A stretch of 64,000 nt of DNA, from the NCBI GenBank assembly GCA_013400975.1, contig WBMZ01009466.1:151323-215322 (forward strand), read 5' to 3'. The DNA is from Atrichornis clamosus (taxonomy: Eukaryota > Chordata > Aves > Passeriformes > Menuridae). Shown piece after piece: positions 48,301 through 58,765 of the stretch. Positions within the stretch are counted from its first letter, which is position 1. Each line of letters begins with the position of its first letter. A program made the position numbers and the translations under genes. Below the pieces are notes generated by a model. That model saw only the letters and a program-made list of their open reading frames with translations, was not told the DNA's origin and did no database searches.

Positions 48301-51300
48301 GTGTTAATGCAGATCTACTTTTTCTCTCAGAATTTCCTTGAAACTTAATGTTTTACAAGTGTTGTATTCATCATTTTGATTATACTCAGCATCATTCACA
48401 AATGCAAATGTTATTCTAAAACAGAGTTTTAAAAAATTCCGTATTGATAATTTTGAAATTAATGCTACCTTTAACATCAAAATATTCTAAAATTACCTCA
48501 AGATTTTAAGGAATTTTAAAGTCTTAACTGTTTTCTGAAGGTCACAGGTGCTTAGTTGGAAATTACCAACAATTTGCTTATCATGGTCACAAGATATATG
48601 GGATGTTCTCTAAGGGATTTTAAAAGCGGTCAAGGATTGCAAATATTTTTATGACATTTCAAGCTGTCTTGTGAAAGAGATATAGCATAAAGTTCTCTGC
48701 CTTGAAAATTAAATTAATTAAACTGTACTCCCATTCCGCTTCTCTACATTCTAACGTGCATTATATTTGATAATCCAATGGCTTCTGTAAATGTACACAA
48801 TGCTCAATTTTGTTGTTGAGACAAGGTGTGATAATACTCTCTGGAGTGTGAAATTGTCACAAGTTAAAGTGCAAGTAAAGTTTTTTTGGATGTTGCTCTT
48901 GATTTCTAAAATTTTCCTAGGTTCATTAGAAATAAAAGCACTTCAGAAAAACTCTGATGTACTCTGAGCTTCTATTTCGTGACAACTGTGACCGCCTCAG
49001 AAATATATCTTTCTTCTAGGATAAAAGCACAAAAATATACCAGCTATCAATTAGGAACTAAGGTGCATATATAATTACAGTGTCAACATTTGAGTCTTTA
49101 GATATTTTCAGCTTTATTCAAACTTGTATTATGAATAAGATATATTACATTCTTCATAATGAATGTTAATGTACACCATTCTCCGGTGTTTTGTAAATTA
49201 GCCATTGATGCAAAAGAAACATATAAGTAAAAGTTATTATAATGGCAAGCAGATTTTTCATGGGCAAAATCTGCCCAAACATTTTTGTCATGACAGATAA
49301 TTCATCACTGAAAGGGAAGAACATTTTTTAAATGTTGCATTAGATCAACTGAAAACTATCCTTGGTGAACAGTGATTTAGAGGCATTTACACCAGATACT
49401 TGCAGGACATGTTGCACGATTTTTTTTAATTGACTGAATGGATGTTAAAAAATTATTCAACTAAGTTTGAGTGGCTGGCCTTTCTAAGATGGATCTGTGG
49501 AAGACACACATGCTGCGAAGTCTTTTCCTACATGTTCCTGTTTTAACTCTGCTGGAGATTAGCAATTCTTATCTACAAAGCTTTAGAAAAAAATTAAATT
49601 TGAGTAGTCATTTGTTTGCCTAGTCTCATTGTTAAGAGTGAATTCAACATCTCTTATATTTTGTCTGTTTAACAAATGTCTTCCCAAAGCTTTTAGGTGT
49701 AGCACAATTCTTGACAGCCTTTTAAGAATAAATACCTGAGATTAACCTGTTTGTTCTTCCTTCAGAAATATTCTGATTTCTTCTTTTCTTTTAAATAATG
49801 AATACAGTATTCAGGCAAAGCTTAACTAATGCCTTACTTCCCTGACTTACTAATTAAAGAAAGGCTCAGCACTACACAGAAGCCTTTCAGTTCTACTTCA
49901 TGAATAAATGAACAACCCCTTTCAGATAATCCCAAGCCTTACACTTTGGTATAATGATTTCAGTGAATATACTGTACTACTGATGGCATAGATGATTACA
50001 AAGTTTTTTCTTCAAGATACATAAAAGGCAGATTTAGTTCATGATCTGTCAGCAACTAGTATTTAAGGTCTCTTCCTGTATGTTTTCTTCATGCACGGCT
50101 GACTTTGAAGGTTTTTTCTGTATGATATTAAAAAGCAAATGTTGCTGCAATTTTATTTGTTTATTTCAAAGGACATAAAATAGATACTATGTGAGTGAGG
50201 GAGGCATAAACAAATGACAATGTCACTCCTCCTGGCTGGAAAGACTAGTAAAGGATAGTAGTTTTCAAAAAACACTGCACCTGTTTTCAAATAAAGAAAC
50301 TCATCAAGACGCTTATAAGTTGGGGAAAGAACATTCATATAATTCAAGTAAGAAAAATAACTTCAAATGGTATCTTTACATCACATGTAATACATCTAAC
50401 CAGAGCATTAAGCTTGCAATGATTTTTTTAGTTAAAGGGATACAGCTAAATATGGATATTTAAGACTGAACACATTTTACATAAATGAGGGAAGTAAAAA
50501 TGTTAAGCTGCTGTTAACGATATCTATTTGCTGTAACTCCCAGGAATACACCTGTAACAAAAGGTAAACCGATTACTTCACCTACCTGCCAAATGCCCCA
50601 TTCTGTTCAACACTGGGCACTGTGTAAGTGAAGCTGAAAGCTCACAACATGAAGAATGGTGTAATTCTCAGCCTGAAGCTAAATACATCATGATATACTC
50701 ATCATCATGCTGCCATGCCTAATAGAGAAGAAATTAGACCAAATGTAAACTATAGCTCTAATTTAATGCACCAAAGAGTAAAATAAGCAGGAAGTAACAA
50801 GTACTGACTCTATCGGTACAACTGTGGTACAGTCTTATTAATATAGGAAGGATTATCTAAGAATATGAGTGAGACAAAAGAGAATATTTATTAGACCAAA
50901 TGATATAACCAGAAAGCCCAAAATGCTCCATGACACATAAGTTTTTCTGCCTTGGTTACCGAGAAATTCAAGCAATATACAGGATGTGAGAAGATTTCAA
51001 GCTCTCAACCTCATTCCCAACTTTCTGACTTTTTATCATTTTTATTACTGTTTATATATTATAATGCAGACACAGTGCTGAAAGCTCTAATCTGACAATG
51101 TGCTGCATGCCTATCCCTTAGAGAAACCTGTGGGATCATTGCTCCCTATGATTCACTCTCATTCCATGTGAGGTTAATATTCCATGGCTAGTTAGTTCCT
51201 TAAGTGAGGTGTCTACCAAGATCATCCACAATTTTCCTTAACGTTTGCGCTCAGTTTTGGGATGGGGAGTTTGTGTAAACTGACAATTAGATATGAAGTT

Positions 51301-51454
51301 TCCTTTTTATATATGAACCTTACAAGCTTCTGTTTTGTTCCAGTTGCCCAAGAGGAGGCTGAGACAAGAGACAGTAATCTCTGATACTTAAGAGTGGGTT
51401 TTGGTTTTGTTCTTTCTTCCAGAGACACAAGAAAGCCCAAGGTATGTGACTCAG
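45331..51454. other. Unique AT-rich non-coding DNA
   Basis: About 6.1 kb, the longest stretch in the window with no recognised repeat or gene. Short A and T runs are common (A12 at 46222-46233). Long AT-rich segments near 47200-47440 and 48100-48500 have few open frames on either strand. Confidence 0.5.
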
Positions 51455-51601
51455 TGTCCTTGTTTGAAAAGAAGATATCTGCCAAGGAGGGCAGGAACCC
51501 TTCTGGAATGGAAAGAATTCCACCCGACATATTGTGGGTTTGAAAATTACAAGGCTTTTAAGCACAAATGTGGGAAAGAGAATAACAGTTCTTTACTTGA
51601 A

Positions 51602-51621
51602 ATATATATATATATATATAA
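51602..51621. repeat. TA dinucleotide microsatellite
   Basis: About ten TA units inside the LTR. On the minus strand it reads as an extended TATA-like stretch just upstream of the AGTAAA signal. Confidence 0.9.
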
Positions 51622-51628
51622 CCCAGCA

Positions 51629-51661
51629 GAACAAACAACAACAATAACAACAACAAACACC
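51629..51661 (+). repeat. CAA-rich trinucleotide tract
   Basis: An imperfect run of CAA and TAA units (ACAAACAACAACAATAAC, then AACAACAAAC) inside the LTR, next to the TA run. Confidence 0.85.
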
Positions 51662-51754
51662 AGTAACAGACTCTCCACCTGTCACCTGTTTTCCCGTGTT
51701 GTAGTTACGGCCACACCCGGGTGGGGGCGCTGGGGAGGCAGGGGAGGCACAGAG

Positions 51755-51892
51755 GCTGCAGACCGGGTGAGCCGTGGTTGCAGTCCGGGGGGAGGGGGGG
51801 TTGCAGTCCGGTGGGAGTGGGGGTTGCAGTCCCGTGGGAGTGGGGGTTGCAGTCCGGTGGAAGGTGGTGGATGCAGCCCAAGCTGAGAGCGG
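51755..51892 (+). repeat. G-rich 22-24-bp minisatellite, six units
   Basis: Units anchored on GTTGCAGTCC start at 51755, 51777, 51800, 51823, 51846 and 51870, giving periods of 22, 23, 23, 23 and 24. The three central units (GTTGCAGTCCGGTGGGAGTG-type) are nearly identical. The outer ones are diverged. G runs (GGGGGGAGGGGGGG, GTGGGAGTGGGGG) make the plus strand a strong G-quadruplex candidate. The array lies wholly inside the solo LTR. Confidence 0.9.
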
Positions 51893-52409
51893 TGGTCCTT
51901 CAGAGGTCCTGCAGCTCCCTTGGATCTGCTGAGAGGATGCCGAAGAGAGAGTGTGTGCCAGGGTCCAGGCAGGCTTCATTACATTCCCGCAGGAACGTCC
52001 ATGTACCTCCCCCAGGGCGGAGCATTTCACAATGGAATGATGAGATGAGATGATTTGGGAGTTTCTGGGCAGCTGGGTCGTTCCAGCTGCCCATTGTCAG
52101 TGATGGCCCATTAACAGAGATGGCCTCCTCAGGATGGGTGTGATCATTGTTGGTGCTTTCAGGGGGAAGCTCTCCCAGCTGTGTCTTCTGTGAAGACAAA
52201 GGGACCCTACCTCACCACAGGATTCCCCTTATCTTATCTAACCAGCTTGCAGTCCCAGGAGCCAAGCATGCACCGGGCAGTTGTTGCAAACGACCTGTCA
52301 TTAACAGCTCATCAGGGCTGATGCAGATGGGGGAGTAGAATACTCTTCATTCCCATACTGAACCCAGGACACTCAGGTATTTTTTCTTGGCTTTCTCATT
52401 CATGATGAC

Positions 52410-52455
52410 AACATCACAGAACATGCTGAGCTGGAAGGGACCCACCAGGACCAAA
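52410..52455 (-). mobile_element. Tiny CR1 3' end fragment
   Basis: CATCACAGAACATGCTGAGC then TGGAAGGGACCCACCAGGAC matches the complement of a CR1 3' end, about 40 bp downstream of the solo LTR. Only about 45 bp is recognisable. It was either severely truncated at insertion or eroded. Confidence 0.65.
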
Positions 52456-54462
52456 CATGTGATGATGGGAAATGTAAGTTTTACCTTGAGCTTCAAAGTC
52501 TCTGAAAGGTCATGTGATGAAGGATAACTTTGCTCTTTAAAACAGCTGCTATATACAGCTGCTGAGGGAAAGCAGAGAAACCTGATTTCCCTTGCATCTG
52601 CTCCCAGGGCTGTGTGGTAGCTTCACAGAAAGATATTTCAGCTTCCCCTCTTGCTTATTGTCTTTGCCCTTACACCACAATATTGCATGGATGAGACAAT
52701 CACAGACTTTGGATTACCTCCACAGAGGTTTCTGTTTTCTCTTTCAGCGCGTTGGCAGTCTTGTTTTCTCGGTAGCAAATGTTGCAATTATGGTGGGTGA
52801 CTTGTTCTTGTAGGGTCAGACAAAGCTTCATCTCATTTTGACCTTTAATGAAATGAATCTTGTCATATATTTCACACATGCCCTTTCCAGATATGTGATG
52901 GCAATCTATCTGACAGAGACATAGAGGAAAGGACAAGATAAAATAATAACTGATTTTATCAGCAACAGCAGGAACAGAAGATCACAGTTGTTTTAGTCTT
53001 TCCAGCTACATTTTCTGAGACAGTAGAGTAAACATGTATTGCTTGTATAATACACAAAACCTTTACCTTTCTGGAGTAAGTCAAGCCACTAAAGAAAAAA
53101 AATATATGCCACCACAGACCTTATCTCATTTCTGTCTCTGCTGTGACAAAGACTTCAGTGGTTCTGTTTCTGGAAAATTCATCTGACTTCAATAAAGCAG
53201 CATAAAGATTTCTCAGCAATTATTTAAGGGCATATTGCTGAGTTCAACCTTAATGGATACAGCAGCTCTGAGGTTTGTAGAAGCAGTAAAAAAAGCATAA
53301 GCATAACGTAAGTACAACATTTTAACTTTATAGCAAAAATGATCATAGATCTGCAAACAATCTGGATTCTTCTGAGCTGTTGTTGAAGAAAGTTTGCCAA
53401 TAATTTATCCAACAGTGAAACAAATGTCTTTGCCAATGACTTGAACAAAAGGAAACCAATTTCAGTATAAAGCTTGTTAATGCTGGTTGAGTCTTGGAAA
53501 AAACATCGGGGTTTTTAAAATAAATAAACAGAGTGACATGATCATATGAAGTAGCCTTACACAGAAGCTGTCAAGTGTCAATTCAAATAAGCATTTGTAT
53601 CAGCATGATTCCCAAAATTGCCTGTCTGCATGTTGCACACTAAGTGCACGTATTTTTCCATGGCATTGTGCTTGGATATCTGTGCATTTAAAAATACTAT
53701 TCATGGATTAGCTCTGTACAAAGTGGTTACAACACTTTGTGGTATTCTTGGGCCTGAGTATGTGCATAGCCACATCCCTGCCCTGTAGTGGGGTGAAAGC
53801 TGCTGTGCATTGGGCTTTCTCTCGTTGTTCAGTAGATCTTTCCTTCTTGCTCCACCTTCTCATTTTCTTTGTACTAAACCTGGACATCTGACCCATGGGC
53901 ATAGAAACATTCACTGTTTCAGTCCATTCTGTCTGGAGTTATATTTTGTATTTCAGGTGGGGTTTCATTTTCAAGAAACTTCATTCATTTTCTAGAAGAT
54001 AAAACTTTTTGGTCTAGTAATTCAAGTGGAGAGACTAAATTTCTCTTTACAGAAGAAATTGAGGTAGATGAAAGGACACAGTTTAAATGTTGAATCATTA
54101 TGTGTGTCACTAGGTCTTTTATTGCCTTCATCAGTAAAAGTTCTCTCTAGTTTTAAAACCCATGCTCTTATGTAATATGTAATTAAGCTCATCTCCAGGT
54201 GATGACTGCCTAGTTTGGATTTTGCCTCTTCACAAGCAATAGAGGTTGTGTTTTGAACCAATGAAATTGTTCTATTATTTGTAACTGCTTTAAATACTTA
54301 CATGATGTTATTTCACAGGTTTCAACTGGCAATGTTTCTAAACCCAAAGAAAGGGAGGTGCTTTAGAAAAAGACCAATACTTCACAAAAGAGATGTACCT
54401 TTATATATGCAGAAACAAAAATATGAATAATGCAGAAAAGCAGGATTGTATTATTATGGTTC
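52456..54462. other. Unique non-coding DNA
   Basis: No gene or recognised repeat. A GC-moderate stretch at 52580-52790 and another at 53750-53900 have open frames of fewer than 80 codons without domains. Confidence 0.45.
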
Positions 54463-54665
54463 TTATAGAGTCATTGAATCTGGAAGGTTGGAGAAGATCT
54501 CCAAGATCAAGTCCAACCTTTGACTGAACACCACCATGTCTATTAAACCACAGCACTAAGTGCCATGTTCAGTCATTTCTTAAACACATCCAGGGATGGT
54601 GACTCCCTCCTGTCCCTGGGCAGCCCATTCCAGTGCTCCACCACCCTTTCAGGGAGGAAATTCTG
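54463..54665 (-). mobile_element. CR1 LINE 3' UTR fragment
   Basis: AGTCATTGAATCTGGAAGGT, TCCAAGATCAAGTCCAACCT, ACACCACCATGTCTATTAAA and CTGGGCAGCCCATTCCAGTG are successive parts of a CR1 3' region in complement. The octamer end (low-coordinate side) is degraded. Similarity ends near CTTTCAGGGAGGAAATTCTG. Confidence 0.85.
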
Positions 54666-55599
54666 CATATTCGTAACTAGACACATGAAATACATGAACT
54701 GTGTCAGCACGATCACTCCTATCAAGACAAATGAAACATTTAAAATTTTCAAACAGAGACCGTGTTTAACTTTTTTCTCTACAAATTGTATAGATAATTG
54801 CCTGCAGAGAGGGATATTTAACCAATTTCAAGAAGGAGTAGACAGGGAAAAAAAAATGCTGTTTAGTTGTGGAATGAACACCCTGAGAATCAGATCAAGA
54901 AACATAACTCTCTTGTCCTGGACTACAATAGATCTTTGTCAGAATAGAGGATGCTAAAGACATTGCTAAAATCAGAAGTATAAACTATAAATCCTGTGTG
55001 AAAGAATTGACCTCAATTCTGTTCCTTTCAAAGTAGAAAATATCATGGGAAATGTGGGAAAGGAATAAGCTCATCTACAAGCTGGGAAATGTGAAAGAGG
55101 GAGATGTGAAAGAGGGAGTAATAAGCTAGATGAAACATTTCTGAGCTTTGAAATTTCAAAAGGATATACTTATATACTCCAAATAATTTTCTAAATAAAT
55201 ACAAAAATGCAATCTTTTCAGCTATAGTCTTCTAAAAAGATTTATTTTTATATTGAAAAAAAGGTGTTCCCCATAATATTTTTTTAAGACTGTAACTTTT
55301 TGTGAAAATTTGTGTGAGGTCAATAAAATGGTTTTATTCCAATATGCTAAACTCTAACTCAAAAACAAAAAATTGAATTTTAAGTGATTTTGTGACACAT
55401 ATTTGAAATATCTTGCTGCAGATCTTTTATATACTGTGTGGAAAAGGCACAGCATCACATCATTAGTATTTTTTACAATTTGAGTGATATTAACAATTCG
55501 TTGATATTCTTACTTAATGTCTTTGTGATTGATGAAACCTTTCTTCATGGGAGGCTGTCATATTCCTTATGTAAATAGGAATGCTTTTTTCCTACTAAT
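54666..55599. other. Unique AT-rich non-coding DNA
   Basis: A 15-bp unit (ATGTGAAAGAGGGAG) is duplicated exactly in tandem at 55089-55118. Otherwise no gene or recognised repeat. Confidence 0.5.
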
Positions 55600-56168
55600 A
55601 GCAGAAATCTTCCTAACAGAACTTGACAGATTTTTCTGAGTTTGGCACATGGGAACAACCTGATTCTGCATGGCCAGCACCCCTGGACATTTGGCAGTCA
55701 TTAAGGTATTCTGCTCTTCGTGACTGCCTGCCCAGGGGCTCTGGCAACAGGCTCCTGAACAGGCCAAAATCTGCCCTCTGGAAGTCCAAGGTTCTGCTGA
55801 ACACCTCCTTACTTTTCTGAGAATCAGATTTACCATCACTTTATGACTGCCAAGAGGCCTCCAACCACCACCAGCCCTGCTCTACTCACGAACACCAGGT
55901 CCAGCGGGCACCTTTCCTAGTTGACTCCTTCACCAGCTGTGTCAGGCAGTTGTCTGCCACACACGCCAGGAACCCCCTAGACTGTGTCCTCTCTGCTGTG
56001 TTGTATTTCCAGCAGACATCTGGTAAGTTGAAGTTGCCCATGAGAACAAGGGCCAGGGATTGTGAGATTTCTCCCAACTGGTTATAAAATATTTCAGCTG
56101 TTTTTTCATCCTGCTTGGGCGGTCTGCAATAGACTAGCACCAGGATACCTGCCTTGTTTGTCTTTTGT
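55600..56168 (-). mobile_element. CR1 LINE internal fragment (endonuclease region)
   Basis: Unlike the other copies, this one comes from the 5' half of ORF2. On the minus strand from about 56160 it reads VYCRPPKQDE, EIFYNQLGEISQSLALVLMG, NFNLPDVCWKYNTAERTQSR and NCLTQLVKESTRKGA, the APE-type endonuclease domain, followed after frameshifts by DFQRADFGLFRSL. Because CR1 copies normally keep their 3' end, a lone internal piece implies later deletion of the 3' part or a larger broken insertion. The element is dead. Confidence 0.85.
55886..56140 (-). pseudogene. CR1 ORF2 endonuclease remnant
   Basis: The frame covers the middle of the LINE endonuclease. The family normally has a catalytic GDFN motif here. 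This copy reads GNFN (in LVLMGNFNLPD), so the conserved Asp is changed to Asn, which would be expected to disable cleavage. The frame is lost after RKGAR, where a shift of phase is needed to continue the domain. It has no intact start or end. Confidence 0.8.
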
Positions 56169-57165
56169 AAGATCTACCACAACGGATGATTTTTTTCTTG
56201 TCCATGGAAAGCAATTTTAAAAATCAAGATTTAAAGTGGATTATGAAATTCAAGGGAAGTTTGAGCTGATACAGAGTCTTTGATATATTCTCTTATATAT
56301 ATATAAAAAACCCCTAAAAACTGAGCAAGCATATGCAATTTTCAGTGTCTCTAAAGGAGGAAAAAGACTTTTTCTCAGCTCTGCTGGACCCACTACTTAC
56401 AAAGCAGCCCTGCATGTTTTTATTGCTTTGTTTTGTTTTGCTTTGTGGCACATCACCTAGAGTCTATTAAATTTTTCTCACTTTTTAATCTTTTTCTCAC
56501 CTAATTTGTACATGATAGTAATTTTAAACCATAATTCTAGCACAAGTAAAGACATCTGTGACAAATTAACTATAATGTGGTACTTATAGATTTATTTATT
56601 ACTTAAGGCTTTCCTTTAATTTATGTACTTTTAGTGAAGTGGAGAGCTAGTATAACATCTTTTCACAAGAGACCTCTGAACTCCTTTGCAGAAATTTCAA
56701 TGCAGACACCTCCGTAATGCCAAAAGAGTTTTAAAACAACAATTAAAACAAAGGATAATGTGGAATATACAGCTTCCAGTCCCAAGGAACTGACATTACT
56801 TCTCTGTCCTCCATAGTAACATGATAATTTGCAACATTTTCTTTGCTTTCTCCACAAACATAACTATAATGAGTAGTAATAGCAGTAATTATGATCTTTG
56901 ATAGAAATAAGGAAGTATAGTTCATAAAAATAGAAGATTTTATTCTGCACACAGCAATTACTCTTGTTGTCAGCAGGATGAAAATATACTACACCAGGAA
57001 GTCATAAAGACTCTGATGCATTCTTACACAACGTGGTGTGAGCTGCATCTGAATGAGACTGTCCTTTCCAATTGCTTCACCCTCACCCTGTACTGCACTG
57101 TACCAGCTTATGTTTGTGGCATACTACCTGAGGCCTCTGCGAAATGCACAGACAAGCTAAGTAGC
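56169..57165. other. Unique AT-rich non-coding DNA
   Basis: A short TA run lies at 56293-56304. No gene or recognised repeat. Confidence 0.5.
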
Positions 57166-57167
57166 AC

Positions 57168-57605
57168 ACTAGCACTATTTATGGTTATTTCAAGCTTGGA
57201 ATAATTTTCTACCTATTTTAATCAAGGGGGTCTTTCATTGTTTCAAACAATGCATTAAGAAGTGCTTTTGGAATGATGTTTTCTCCAATGCCCAAATAGC
57301 TAATGGAGCAATTAAATGTTTTGTTATGTCTCTTAGGAAGAATCTAGAAAAGCTATGAAAAGAATGCTTGCTTGCCACTGAGGCCCATGAATACTCTATT
57401 TTTGAAGCTGAAGAATAGGTGCAATATGCCATAAATCAGAAGAAAAAGGGCAGCTTTATGCAACACCAAGTCCAGGAATAATACAAACTATTGAAATTTC
57501 TGCAAAACCTTAATGCAAAGGCTGAGATACTTGGCAACAAGGAAGAAAGAAAATTTTGCATTTGCAGCTACATTCTGCTAAGGGCTTTCAATCTTGCTGT
57601 AGAAT
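57168..57605 (+). other. Possible decayed coding-like stretch
   Basis: One plus-strand phase stays open for about 62 codons from just after a TAG near 57168 and continues past only three stops (TGA, TAG, TAA) to about 57605. The readable parts include FWNDVFSNAQIANG, MSLRKNLEKL, ATEAHEYSIFEAEE and KAEILGNKEERKF. I do not recognise a family. It could be an eroded retrocopy or chance in AT-rich DNA. Confidence 0.2.
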
Positions 57606-57618
57606 TCAGTCCTAAGGG

Positions 57619-58194
57619 TGGAGTTTTCCGGGTTTGACTGGGCTAGAGTTAATTTTCTTCATAGTAGATAGATACAATGCTTCGGATTTGTGCTGTAAGC
57701 AGGGTCGATAACACAGGGATGTTTGCATTACTGTTGAACAGCACTTTCACAGGTCCTCACCCCACCCCACCAGAGAGGAGGCTGGGGGCTCACAGGGTTG
57801 TGAAGTGACACAACCCGAGCAGTTGATCCTTACTGACCAAAGGGATATTCCCCACCATGTGGCATCACGCTCAGCTTATAGAGCTGGGGGAAGAAGGAGG
57901 AAGAGGGGATGTTTGGAGTGACGGTGTTTTTCTTCCCAAGTCACTGTTAAGGGTGATGGAACCCTGCTCTTCTGGAGGTGACTGAACACCTGTCTGCCCA
58001 TGGGAAGGGGTGAATGAATTCCTTGTTTTGTTTTGCATGTGTGTGCAGCTTTTTCTGTACCTGTTAAACTGTCTTTTTCTCAATCTCTGAGATTTCTCAC
58101 TTTTACCCTTCCAATTCTCTCCCCTATCCCCCCGGGGGATATTGAGCGAGGAGCTGTGTGGGGCTCAGTTGTTGGCTGGAGTTAAACCATGACA
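57619..58194 (+). mobile_element. Solo LTR of an endogenous retrovirus
   Basis: GGGCTAGAGTTAATTTTCTT near the start and GGCTGGAGTTAAACCATGAC at the end match, from memory, an abundant avian ERV LTR that runs from a 'ggctgggatagagttaa' region to a '...taaaccatgaca' terminus. A degenerate TATA box (CTTATAGAG, 57875-57883) and a polyadenylation-like GTTAAA (58063-58068) followed by CTGTCTTTTTCTC fit plus orientation. The 5' few bases are unclear and no exact target-site duplication is seen. No internal retroviral sequence is present. The 62 bp around TATCCCCCCGGGGGATAT contain a short GC palindrome. Confidence 0.7.
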
Positions 58195-58572
58195 TGGGAT
58201 GAGAATAAAAATTAGCAAACCCCCTGATATAACAAGGCAAAGACAGCTGCATGATGTTCATATAGTTTCCTAATGTTGAAGATTTTTTGCAATCTGTGAC
58301 TGCAACTCTGCTAGAGCACTACTTGCTGAGCTACTAGTAGACAATTTGGATCAGATTTCAGAAGTATATTTATTGGCTATGAATGTCATGTCAGCTGACA
58401 TGGGTGTTTACTGAAAAGATTCCGGATTTTAGTATTTTTGACTCAGTCTGGAAAGTCTGTACACTTGTGGGCCAGCACTTACAGAAAAAAAGAAATTGTT
58501 ACCATTCCTAGTCCAGAATCCATTCTGTATTACCTTTCTAAAGGTTAATGCATGTGTGGAAGTTTAATTGAC

Positions 58573-58765
58573 AGAACCATACAGTATCCTGAGTTGGAAG
58601 GACCCACGAGGATTGTCCAAGTCTGACTTCTGGCCCTGCACAGGACAACTTCAAAAATCACACCATATACTTGAGAGTGTTGCACAAATGTTTCTTGAGC
58701 TCCATTGGTGCTGTGATTGCTTTCCTGGGGAGCCTGTTCCAGTGCCCAATCAAAAACTTAAATTG
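58573..58765 (-). mobile_element. CR1 LINE 3' UTR fragment
   Basis: AACCATACAGTATCCTGAGT, TGGAAGGACCCACGAGGATT, GGCCCTGCACAGGACAACTT and GGGGAGCCTGTTCCAGTGCC follow a CR1 3' region in complement, of the same type as the 52.4 and 44.8 kb copies. The octamer terminus is degenerate and the 5' part is missing. Confidence 0.85.

Larger units (their letters stand above)
51455..52371 (-). mobile_element. Solo LTR, 917 bp, with target-site duplication
   Basis: The element begins TGTCCTTGTTTG and ends AACCCAGGACA, so its ends form a perfect 6-bp inverted repeat (TGTCCT/AGGACA) with TG...CA termini. It is flanked by CTCAG at 51450-51454 and 52372-52376, an exact 5-bp duplication. No gag, pol or env sequence lies beside it. 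Internal features are a TA dinucleotide run, a CAA-rich tract, a G-rich 22-24-bp minisatellite and a CpG-rich segment. Orientation is taken as minus because on that strand an AGTAAA polyadenylation-like signal (51592-51597) lies near the 3' end, and because the sequence resembles remembered passerine ERV LTRs. The family name is left open. Confidence 0.75.

Noticed and set aside
51401..51886. 161-codon plus-strand frame, the longest in the window
   Set aside because: It crosses the left LTR boundary, the TA and CAA repeats and the G-rich minisatellite; the Gly-rich tail comes from the repeat units.
51593..52199. Two minus-strand frames of 145 and 99 codons
   Set aside because: Both lie wholly inside the solo LTR, which is GC-rich and has few stops; no retroviral protein motif is present.
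58195..58200. Target-site duplication for the 57.6 kb LTR
   Set aside because: TGGGA after the element and TGGAG or AAGGG before it do not match exactly, so no duplication is claimed.
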